DNA of 64,000 nucleotides from Bacteroidaceae bacterium (GTDB lineage Bacteria; Bacteroidota; Bacteroidia; Bacteroidales; Bacteroidaceae): positions 31,001-95,000 of the forward strand of contig JAFTYP010000005.1 in NCBI GenBank assembly GCA_017461345.1, given 5' to 3'. A program made the position numbers and the translations under genes. The notes below the pieces were generated by a model. It saw only the letters and a list, made by a program, of their open reading frames with translations, did not search any database and had not been told where the DNA came from. Every line of letters begins with the position of its first letter. The first letter of the stretch is position 1. Below are positions 53,351 through 60,713 of this stretch, in pieces.

Positions 53351-55087
53351 CTATTTCTTTACGAATGCTCTTTTGAGATCCTGCGACACGTTTATCATAT
53401 AGTCGCCCATATGTTCGTAGGTATTAACGATGTCCATAAAGTAAACATTCGTCTGATAGTTCTTTCCGTCGTTGTCGATGTTCTCAATAATAGAATCTCT
53501 GAAATTGTTTCGGAGCGTGTTCAGGCGGTCTTCGGCATTATATGCGTTCGAAATGTCTGTGAGTTCTCCCTTGTGGGCAGCCACCAGATTTTCTATCATC
53601 ACATCGTATGTCTCGCAGACAGCATCGGCCATGGCATTGAGATTCTTTAATGTCTCGGCGTTGAAACTCTTCTTGTGTATGTTCTTTCTCGATAGAATTC
53701 GGCTGATAGTCTCGCCCGAATCGCCCAACGACTCCAGTTCGCCAATGATTTTATACATAGCCTTTATCTTCGCAGAGGTGCTCTCGCTGATCTCTTCGGA
53801 AGAGACACCGTTCAGGAACGATGCTATTTCATACTCGATACGGTCGGAAATCTCTTCGTACTTCACCAGTTTCTCCCTGTACACTTCAAACTGGTCTGTG
53901 TCTGCCTCGTTGATGGCATTCTTCGCATAGAGCGCACCATTCTTCGACACTTGGGCAAAATGTATAATCTCCTCGAAAGCCTGCTCCACCGACAACTCCG
54001 GTGTAGCAAGAGGACCGGCAGAGATGTATTTGAGCCTGAACACCTCCTTCTCCTGGTTCTCAGGCGTACGGATAATGTAACTGACTGCCTTCGCAATCCA
54101 TCCCGTAAACCATATAAGAACCAATGTATTTATGGTATTAAACATGGTGTGGAGCATCGACAAACCATACAATGCAGCAGTTCCATTGTCAGAACCCGTG
54201 TCCGTCACAGCAAAATCATCGGCTGCAGGATTGGGCAAACCAAACATGTTTTCAGTAATCAGACCGACAAGGTTCAGGAAAGGATTGTAAAGAGCCAGTG
54301 CCCAGGCAACACCAAACAGATTGAAAATAGTATGAGACAACGCAGCACGCTTTGCCTGCGTATTGCCAATGGAAGCAGCAATGTTGGCAGTTATAGTGGT
54401 GCCGATGTTCTCACCCAACACCATAGCACAAGCCATGGCAAAGGGAATCCAGCCCATGCTTAGCATGATGAGCGTAATAGCCATTGTGGCAGACGAAGAC
54501 TGCAACACCAAGGTCAGTATCGTGCCAAAGGCAAGGAAAAGCAACACCGAACCAAAACCATAGGAAGACCACGTCCTTACGAATTCTAAAACCTCAGGCG
54601 TCTCACGAAGATCAGGCACAGAATCCTTCATAAAGGACAGCCCTAAGAACAACAACGAGAACCCAACTATCAACTCACCTATGTTCCTGCGTTGATTCTT
54701 CTTCGAGTTCGAGAAAAGAAAACCGAACATCATCAGAGGAACAGCCAGTATGGAGATGTCAGCCTTAAAGCCTAACCACGACACCATCCACGCAGTTACG
54801 GTCGTACCTATATTGGCACCCATGATGACTCCGATGGCCTGTGTTAGCGTGAGAAGCCCAGCATTGACGAAACTGACCACCATTACGGTTGTTGCCGACG
54901 AAGACTGAATGACGGAAGTTATGCCTAATCCAGTCATCACACCCTTGAAGGGATTCGATGTCATTGCAGACAAGAAACTCCTCAATCTATCGCCTGCAGC
55001 CTTTTGCAAGCCAGAACTCATCAGGTTCATGCCATAAAGGAACATGCCCAATGCTCCTAAAAGAGTGAATAATTGTAGTATTCCCAT
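53351..55087 (-). CDS. Na+/phosphate cotransporter with PhoU-like C-terminus (paralogue 2)
   Basis: This 578-residue inner-membrane protein is of the same family as the product at 14328-16016: MNLMSSGLQKAAGDRLRSFLSAMTSNPFKG, signature VIQSSSATTVMVVSFVNAGLLTL, repeat VLQSSSATMAITLIML, then a PhoU-type cytosolic domain (KLVKYEEISDRIEYEIASFLNGVSSEEISESTSAKIKAMYKIIGELESLGDSGETISRIL). It is downstream of a phosphate-porin-like gene on the same strand (147-base gap), suggesting a common role in phosphate uptake. Confidence 0.92.
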   Translation of the reverse strand: MGILQLFTLLGALGMFLYGMNLMSSGLQKAAGDRLRSFLSAMTSNPFKGVMTGLGITSVIQSSSATTVMVVSFVNAGLLTLTQAIGVIMGANIGTTVTAWMVSWLGFKADISILAVPLMMFGFLFSNSKKNQRRNIGELIVGFSLLFLGLSFMKDSVPDLRETPEVLEFVRTWSSYGFGSVLLFLAFGTILTLVLQSSSATMAITLIMLSMGWIPFAMACAMVLGENIGTTITANIAASIGNTQAKRAALSHTIFNLFGVAWALALYNPFLNLVGLITENMFGLPNPAADDFAVTDTGSDNGTAALYGLSMLHTMFNTINTLVLIWFTGWIAKAVSYIIRTPENQEKEVFRLKYISAGPLATPELSVEQAFEEIIHFAQVSKNGALYAKNAINEADTDQFEVYREKLVKYEEISDRIEYEIASFLNGVSSEEISESTSAKIKAMYKIIGELESLGDSGETISRILSRKNIHKKSFNAETLKNLNAMADAVCETYDVMIENLVAAHKGELTDISNAYNAEDRLNTLRNNFRDSIIENIDNDGKNYQTNVYFMDIVNTYEHMGDYMINVSQDLKRAFVKK

Positions 55088-55233
55088 TGTTCGATATGTG
55101 TGTTAAGATGTTTTTTCAACTGCAAAATAACAATATATTTGTTTCATAATTATTACAGTCGACCAATTTCTTTTAAATAATAATGGAAAATGATTGTTTG
55201 GGAGTTGTTTTGCGGGGAGAACAACTTTGATGT

Positions 55234-56220
55234 TTAGTCTATGTTGAGATAGTAGTTGAGAAATGCAGAATAGGTTGTCTTGGCTCCTGGTGCTTTAGGC
55301 ATATTCATTCTGACGTTGGGGGCTATCTTTACGTATTTGCCTATTTTAATCTGTGTGCCAAGCATTGCTGTTGACTCATCGTTGTCTATGTTCCAATCGT
55401 TTTTGGAGTACAAATCGTCGAAACGTGCATAGAGTGATACAATCTTTGAGACCTTTACGGAGCCATATACGGAGTAGCCATATCGGTCTGCATTGTCTTT
55501 GTATGATGCATTTGTCATGTAGTTGTATTCTGCTCCCACTTCGAATTTCTTGTGGTTGTAACCGGCGAAGGCTGCTATGTTGGTGATGTTTTTCTTGCCT
55601 TCTTCTCCGCTTTCGTTGATGCCTCCGTACAGGCGGAACTTAAGTCCCTTTATGGGAGTGAGTGTGATGCCTATGCCGTAGTTCAGTCCGTCGTTAATCT
55701 GCAGTTTCTTGTAGCCTTCGCCATTTACGATGATTGCATCGGCAGATATCCAATCGGCGAATTCGTAATCGACCGAGAGGCCCAGGTCTGCGCTGCTGCC
55801 AAACTTGTATTGGCCTTGAAAAGACTTCATGATGTAGCGGTGTCCCCAGAATTTCTCCTGATATCTGAACTGGCGTGTTGGGATGATACCTACTCTCAAG
55901 GTGAAATCATTCTTCTCCCATGTGGCGAATGCCTGTTTTACATATACTGCTCTTTGGCTGCCGCTGTTGTCTGCTGCCTTGCCGATATACAAGACCGCTT
56001 TAGCGGAGAATCCGTTTTTGAACTCGTATTCATAGCCGAGTTGGTTTACCTCTATGTCGAATCCACGCTCTTTGTTGTTGCTTCCAAAACCGGTGTGGAA
56101 GTCGCCCATGAGTTTTATGATGGCTTCTCCCTTTGATTTTTCTTCCTCTTCATCTTCTTCGGCATGCAGTGTCAGGCAGGGGAAAGTCATGAGGCACGTC
56201 AATAAGAACAGGAGTTTCAT
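55234..56220 (-). CDS. Phosphate-selective porin O/P-like outer membrane protein
   Basis: This is an outer-membrane beta barrel of the OprO/OprP type. ATG 56220 gives a standard signal peptide (MKLLFLLTCLMTFPCLTLHA) followed by an acidic stretch AEEDEEEEKSKGE; the frame extends to ATG 56274. Alternating strands such as GFDIEVNQLGYEYEFKNGFSAKAVLYIG, WEKNDFTLRVGIIPTRQFRYQEKFWGHRYI and FRLYGGINESG continue to the C-terminal FLNYYLNID. At about 328 residues it is shorter than OprP. The substrate is inferred from the neighbouring Na/Pi transporter. Confidence 0.75.
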   Translation of the reverse strand: MKLLFLLTCLMTFPCLTLHAEEDEEEEKSKGEAIIKLMGDFHTGFGSNNKERGFDIEVNQLGYEYEFKNGFSAKAVLYIGKAADNSGSQRAVYVKQAFATWEKNDFTLRVGIIPTRQFRYQEKFWGHRYIMKSFQGQYKFGSSADLGLSVDYEFADWISADAIIVNGEGYKKLQINDGLNYGIGITLTPIKGLKFRLYGGINESGEEGKKNITNIAAFAGYNHKKFEVGAEYNYMTNASYKDNADRYGYSVYGSVKVSKIVSLYARFDDLYSKNDWNIDNDESTAMLGTQIKIGKYVKIAPNVRMNMPKAPGAKTTYSAFLNYYLNID

Positions 56221-56431
56221 TCTTGTCTGTTGCGATAAGGTGAAGTTGAAGATGGAGTGGTAAAAACGTTTCATATTCGCTGTTTCAACAATCTATTTAG
56301 GCGTTTGATTTTGTTTTCCGGTTGCAAAGGTAAGAATTTTTTGTTTCAAAAACATTTCAAAAAAATTAGTCTTTAGTTAAATTTTTCAATAAACATACGG
56401 GGCAAAAACCTACACCTCTGTGCCTCGCCGT

Positions 56432-56520
56432 AAAACATCTACTGCCTAATTGGTCAATTAGGCGTGCCTTTCCAGGCAACTTGGCAGTAGATGTTGGGCA
56501 ATTAGGCAGTAGATGTTTTC
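56432..56520. repeat. 22-bp phased array, locus 10 (GGCAGTAG class)
   Basis: Cores CTACTGCC (56439), GGCGTGCC (56461), GGCAGTAG (56483) and GGCAGTAG (56505) step by 22 bases. The outer 21-bp arms 56432-56452 and 56499-56519 are perfect inverted copies. GCCTAATTG and CAATTAGGC form a further hairpin at 56444-56463. It lies in the 540-base gap between the divergent porin and response regulator genes. Confidence 0.92.
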
Positions 56521-56707
56521 GAACAAGATGCGAGATGTCTAACGGCTTGATATTGGGAGTCATACAGACAGGTCTGTTTCGTCTGCATCGTAGAGACTGG
56601 TTGTTTTCTGGGAGCGTGTTGCATATATATAATATTGTAAGAGGCACTAATTTCAAGACACGAACCAAAAAACTTCCGTAAAACGGCTGATATATGAAAT
56701 AATTCAC

Positions 56708-56715
56708 TAATTTTG
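56708..56715 (+). promoter_or_regulatory. -7 element of the two-component operon
   Basis: TAATTTTG matches TAnnTTTG, 46 bases before the response regulator ATG at 56761. A -33 TTTG is not visible. Confidence 0.5.
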
Positions 56716-56760
56716 TCTTCGGTAACTGCATCGGATGTGGTTAGTAAAACATTGATGTAT

Positions 56761-57456
56761 ATGGCAACGGAACGCATATTGATTGTAGATGACGAGGAAA
56801 CCTTGTGCGAAGTCTTGAAACTCAATCTTGAGAACGAGGGCTATGATGTCGATACGGCTTTGAGTGCAGAGGAAGCCTTGCAGTTGGATCTTAAGAAATA
56901 CTCCTTGATATTGCTCGACATTATGATGGGAGAAATCAGTGGCATCAAGATGGCTAAGATGCTGAAGGAAGACGTCACCACTGCCGAAATACCAATCATC
57001 TTCTGCACGGCACGCGATTCGGAAGACGACATGGTGATGGGACTGAACCTCGGAGCCGACGACTACATCATGAAACCCTACACGATTCGCAATGTCATGG
57101 CTCGCGTAAAGAGTGTTCTCCGACGTACTTCCGGCCATAAAGCAAACGTCAAAGAAGAAAAGCCTAACGTGCTGAAAGAAGGAGGACTACAACTCGATTT
57201 GGAATTCAGGCGTTGCCTTGTGGATGGAGAAGAAGTGAAACTGACCCGCAAAGAGTTCGAACTTCTGGCATACTTGATAAAGCATCGTGGCAAAATATGT
57301 TCTCGCGAACAGATATTAAGCCGAGTCTGGAGCGACGAGGTGCTTGTCCTCGACCGCACAATAGACGTAAACATCACCCGTTTACGTTCAAAGATTGGTG
57401 CCTATGGCTCATACATCGTAACCCGTTCAGGCTTTGGTTATGGCTTCCGCGACTAA
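56761..57456 (+). CDS. OmpR/PhoB-type response regulator
   Basis: A 231-residue DNA-binding response regulator. ATG 56761 (MATERILIVDDEE) is preferred over ATG 56755 and 56713. The receiver domain has the acidic pair DD at residues 10-11, the phosphoacceptor Asp53 in ILLDIMMGEI, and the Lys in GADDYIMKPYT. The winged-helix domain has LTRKEFELLAYLIKHRGKICSREQILSRVW and VDVNITRLRSKIG-type residues ending YIVTRSGFGYGFRD. The sensor kinase gene overlaps its end by 17 bases. Proximity to porin and Na/Pi genes suggests a PhoB-like role, unproven. Confidence 0.93.
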   Translation: MATERILIVDDEETLCEVLKLNLENEGYDVDTALSAEEALQLDLKKYSLILLDIMMGEISGIKMAKMLKEDVTTAEIPIIFCTARDSEDDMVMGLNLGADDYIMKPYTIRNVMARVKSVLRRTSGHKANVKEEKPNVLKEGGLQLDLEFRRCLVDGEEVKLTRKEFELLAYLIKHRGKICSREQILSRVWSDEVLVLDRTIDVNITRLRSKIGAYGSYIVTRSGFGYGFRD

Positions 57457-58876
57457 ACTTCCCTACCACAGACGGCTGTTTCTGCTGCTGCTTGCCTTCT
57501 CGTGGACGATTATTCTCTGCTTCATGGGCTTCCAATATATACGGGAAAAGCAGTACAAATCGGACTACCTGAACGCTCAACTCCAGATATATAATCATCA
57601 CATACTCGAGTTGCTGAACGACGGTTTGTTGTACGATGAATACATTTCGACACACGACAAACCCTTCGACGACCTGCGAATATCGGTGATAACACACGCC
57701 GGAACTGTTATTTACGACAACATGATTCCTCTGGATTCGCTGGGAAATCACCATAATAGGCCTGAAATTATCAAAGCCTTGAGCGAGGGTTCGGGCAATA
57801 ACATTGGCCGACTATCGCAGAGCGACGGACGAGAATACTTTTATTCTGCAACGAAAGGCGATAAAGTGATTATCCGTACGGCAATCCCCTACTCTTCTTC
57901 TTTGCGCGAATTGTTGAAGGCGGACATGACTTTCCTTGTCCTGATGACAATAATAAGCCTTGCCATGAGTGTACTGGCCTATTTTGCAACCCGTCGTCTC
58001 GGCAAGACAATCGAGCAACTGAACCGTTTTGCCGACAAGGCACAGAAGGGCGAGGCGTTCGACGAGGATGTGCCTTTCCCAAACGACGAACTGGGTTCCA
58101 TCTCCAACCACATCGTGCAACTCTATGCCCAATGGCAGCAAACGATTAAGGATCGTGATGTTGCTCACGAAGCGGCCTTGCGCGAAGAACAGGAAAAGAT
58201 ACGCATCAAGAGACAACTTACCAATAACATCAACCACGAACTGAAGACGCCTGTTGCCTCCATACAGGTTTGTCTGGAAACACTTCTATCGGGCATCAAC
58301 CTCAGCGACGAGAAGAAACAGGAACTCTTAGAACGCTGTTATGTGAACAATGAGCGTCTGAGACGCCTGCTTGGCGACGTTATGCTCATTACACGAATGG
58401 AGGATGGCAATGCCATTATAGGTAAAGAGAAAATCGTTGTCAACGACATTTTGCCGGAGATTGCCGACGAACTCGACATCCTGCCCGATGATGAACGCAT
58501 GGAACTGCATACCGATTTCGACGAACAGGTTGTCATAGACGGCAATCTTTCGCTCATAGGTTCCATTTTCCGCAACCTTACGCAGAATGCCATTGCCTAC
58601 TCCGACGGCAAGAACATCTATATATCGTTGGTTGAGAACAACGACAAAGAGTGTCACATTCGCTTCGAGGACGACGGATGTGGTGTGGAAGACAAACAAC
58701 TTGGCCGTTTGTTCGAGAGGTTCTACCGAGTGGACAAAGGACGTTCTCGCCAAAAGGGAGGCACCGGCCTGGGCCTTGCCATCGTGAAACATGTTGTTCT
58801 GTTTCATGGCGGCACAATAACCGCAAGCAATCGTCCGGGCGGAGGTTTGCGTTTCGATTTTACGCTGAAAAAGTAA
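57440..58876 (+). CDS. Sensor histidine kinase (PhoR-like)
   Basis: The inner-membrane partner of the preceding regulator, about 478 residues. Two membrane helices (LFLLLLAFSWTIILCFMGFQYI and MTFLVLMTIISLAMSVLAYFA) flank a periplasmic sensor of about 130 residues. HAMP-like linker, then HisKA with NNINHELKTPVASIQ (phosphoacceptor His), and HATPase boxes N (LTQNAIAYSDG), G1 (FEDDGCGVEDK), F (RLFERFYRVDKG) and G2 (KGGTGLGLAIVKH). ATG 57440 is chosen; TTG 57434 would add two residues. No PAS domain is visible. Confidence 0.93.
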   Translation: MASATKLPYHRRLFLLLLAFSWTIILCFMGFQYIREKQYKSDYLNAQLQIYNHHILELLNDGLLYDEYISTHDKPFDDLRISVITHAGTVIYDNMIPLDSLGNHHNRPEIIKALSEGSGNNIGRLSQSDGREYFYSATKGDKVIIRTAIPYSSSLRELLKADMTFLVLMTIISLAMSVLAYFATRRLGKTIEQLNRFADKAQKGEAFDEDVPFPNDELGSISNHIVQLYAQWQQTIKDRDVAHEAALREEQEKIRIKRQLTNNINHELKTPVASIQVCLETLLSGINLSDEKKQELLERCYVNNERLRRLLGDVMLITRMEDGNAIIGKEKIVVNDILPEIADELDILPDDERMELHTDFDEQVVIDGNLSLIGSIFRNLTQNAIAYSDGKNIYISLVENNDKECHIRFEDDGCGVEDKQLGRLFERFYRVDKGRSRQKGGTGLGLAIVKHVVLFHGGTITASNRPGGGLRFDFTLKK

Positions 58877-58938
58877 TTTTCGTGTGGGGCGAAATCTTCT
58901 TCTGCCAATCATTCTTTCAGACTCCGAGTAGCCTGCCC

Positions 58939-59028
58939 GAAAACATCTACTGCCTGATTGCCCGGAAAGGTTAACCATTACGGGCAATTAGGTTAACCAT
59001 TATTGCCAACAAGCCACACCTGTTTTGG
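58939..59028. repeat. 22-bp phased array, locus 11 (mixed core classes)
   Basis: Cores CTACTGCC (58947), GGTTAACC (58969), GGTTAACC (58991) and a weaker GCCACACC (59013) step by 22 bases. It mirrors locus 9, with the CTACTGCC unit at the opposite end and inverted. It lies in the gap between the convergent kinase and rlmD genes. Confidence 0.9.
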
Positions 59029-59137
59029 CGGCCTGCCTGCGGATTTTCTCAATCGTCTGCTTTCTGCCTCTAAACCAAGACATTGGTATCTGCGTAAAAA
59101 CAGAACCCCTGCGTCTGGCAGAGGCTCTTGTGTGGGG

Positions 59138-60574
59138 TTATCTTTTCTCGAGCAGAACAACATTCTCGACGTGCTGTGTGTGCGGAAACATATCAACCGG
59201 TTGTATGCGTTTCACTTCGTATCTGTCGTTGAGCAACTGGAGGTCGCGTGCCTGTGTGGCAGGATTGCAACTGACATATACTATGCGTTGCGGATCGGCA
59301 AAGAGAATGGTGTCGATAACATCCTGATGCATTCCCGCTCTTGGCGGGTCGGTAATGATGACATCCGGTTTGCCATGCACCTCGATGAAGTCCCTGTTGA
59401 GGATGTCCTTCATGTCGCCGGCAAAGAATTCCGTGTTTTCGATGCCATTTATCTTAGAGTTGATTTTAGCATCCTCAATGGCTTCCGGCACGTACTCTAT
59501 GCCTACGACCTTACGAGCCGCACCGGCAACAAAGTTGGCAATAGTGCCAGTGCCGGTGTATAGGTCATAGACCAACTCGCTGCCCGTCAGCCCGGCAAAG
59601 TCGCGCGCTACCTTATATAATATATAGGCCTGTTCCGTGTTCGTCTGATAGAAACTCTTCGGGCCAACCTTGAAACGAAGATTTTCCATCTCGAGGAAGA
59701 TGTGGTCGGTGCCGCTGAAGAGTTGAATGTCAAGGTCTCCAATGGTATCGTTGAACTTTTCGTTGTTCACCCACAGCAAACTCGACACCTCCGGGAACGT
59801 CTCATGCATCCATTGCAACATCTCCAGTGCCTGCTTGCGAAGTTGCTCCGCAGACAATGTGCCGAAAGGGGCAAAGCAGAATTGCATGACAACCATCAGT
59901 TCGCCTGTGTTAGAGAGGCGCACCATCATGTTGCGTAACAGGCCACGATGCTCGCGGGCGTTGAAGAAAGTCAGGTCATGCTCGTAGGCATATTGTTGCG
60001 TACCATTGCGAAGACGGTTGTTGATGTCCTCCATAAGGTGGCACTCACGAATGGGTAATATCTTATCGAAAGCACCAGATGTGTGGAAACCAACGGCTCC
60101 GGGCTGCTCAAACTTCTTGCCCGAACGGATTTCATCCTCAGTAAGCCATATCTTATCCGAGAAGCCAAACTCCAGTTTGTTGCGGTAGCATTGCGTCTTT
60201 GCAGAACCAAGTATCGGATCACATTCAGGCAAAGGAATCTTCCCAATGCGCTGCAAATTGTCCATCACCTGCTTCTGTTTGTAATACAACTGGTCTTCAT
60301 AAGGCAGTATCTGCCATTTGCAACCGCCACAAACACCATAGTGTGGGCAAAACTGGTCCACTCTTCGGTCGCTCTTCTTGTGAATGTAAGTGCAGAGCGC
60401 TTCGGCATAGTTGTGTTTTTTGCGCGTAAGACGGAGGTCAACAACATCGCCCGGAACAACATATGGTACAAAAATAACCAGGTCATTCATGCGGACAAGA
60501 GCCTTGCCTTCCGCTGCTACATCCTGTATTTCTACTTCCTTGTAAACTGGAAGTTCTTTCTTTTTTCTTGACAT
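59138..60574 (-). CDS. rlmD: 23S rRNA (uracil-1939-C5)-methyltransferase
   Basis: An RNA m5U methyltransferase of the RlmD/RumA family, 478 residues. It has an N-terminal TRAM domain (EVEIQDVAAEGKALVRMNDLVIFVPYVVPGDVVDLRLTRKK), iron-sulfur ligands in FCPHYGVCGGCKWQ, SAM-binding VYDLYTGTGTIANFVAG, DPPRAGMH, and the nucleophile Cys in YVSCNPATQARDL. Target choice (U1939 or another m5U site) is by family only. It is divergent from ppdK with a pair of promoters between. Confidence 0.93.
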   Translation of the reverse strand: MSRKKKELPVYKEVEIQDVAAEGKALVRMNDLVIFVPYVVPGDVVDLRLTRKKHNYAEALCTYIHKKSDRRVDQFCPHYGVCGGCKWQILPYEDQLYYKQKQVMDNLQRIGKIPLPECDPILGSAKTQCYRNKLEFGFSDKIWLTEDEIRSGKKFEQPGAVGFHTSGAFDKILPIRECHLMEDINNRLRNGTQQYAYEHDLTFFNAREHRGLLRNMMVRLSNTGELMVVMQFCFAPFGTLSAEQLRKQALEMLQWMHETFPEVSSLLWVNNEKFNDTIGDLDIQLFSGTDHIFLEMENLRFKVGPKSFYQTNTEQAYILYKVARDFAGLTGSELVYDLYTGTGTIANFVAGAARKVVGIEYVPEAIEDAKINSKINGIENTEFFAGDMKDILNRDFIEVHGKPDVIITDPPRAGMHQDVIDTILFADPQRIVYVSCNPATQARDLQLLNDRYEVKRIQPVDMFPHTQHVENVVLLEKR

Positions 60575-60603
60575 CTTAACAGTGTTTATTGTCTATTTGA
60601 ATG

Positions 60604-60637
60604 CAAAATTAAGTATTTTATCATAATTTTCAACAAA
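60604..60637 (-). promoter_or_regulatory. Promoter of rlmD
   Basis: On the minus strand TTTG (60637-60634), a 22-base spacer and TAATTTTG (60611-60604) lie 30 bases before the ATG at 60574. Confidence 0.6.
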
Positions 60638-60640
60638 TTC

Positions 60641-60672
60641 TTTGCTTTAATAAAGATTTTAGAATAATTTTG
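60641..60672 (+). promoter_or_regulatory. Promoter of ppdK
   Basis: TTTG (60641-60644), a 20-base spacer and TAATTTTG (60665-60672) match the Bacteroidota consensus. The ATG is at 60714. The -33 box lies four bases from that of rlmD, so the two promoters are back to back. Confidence 0.8.
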
Positions 60673-60713
60673 CAAAATAGTAAATTCTATACAATCAAAA
60701 GGTATTTTATATT

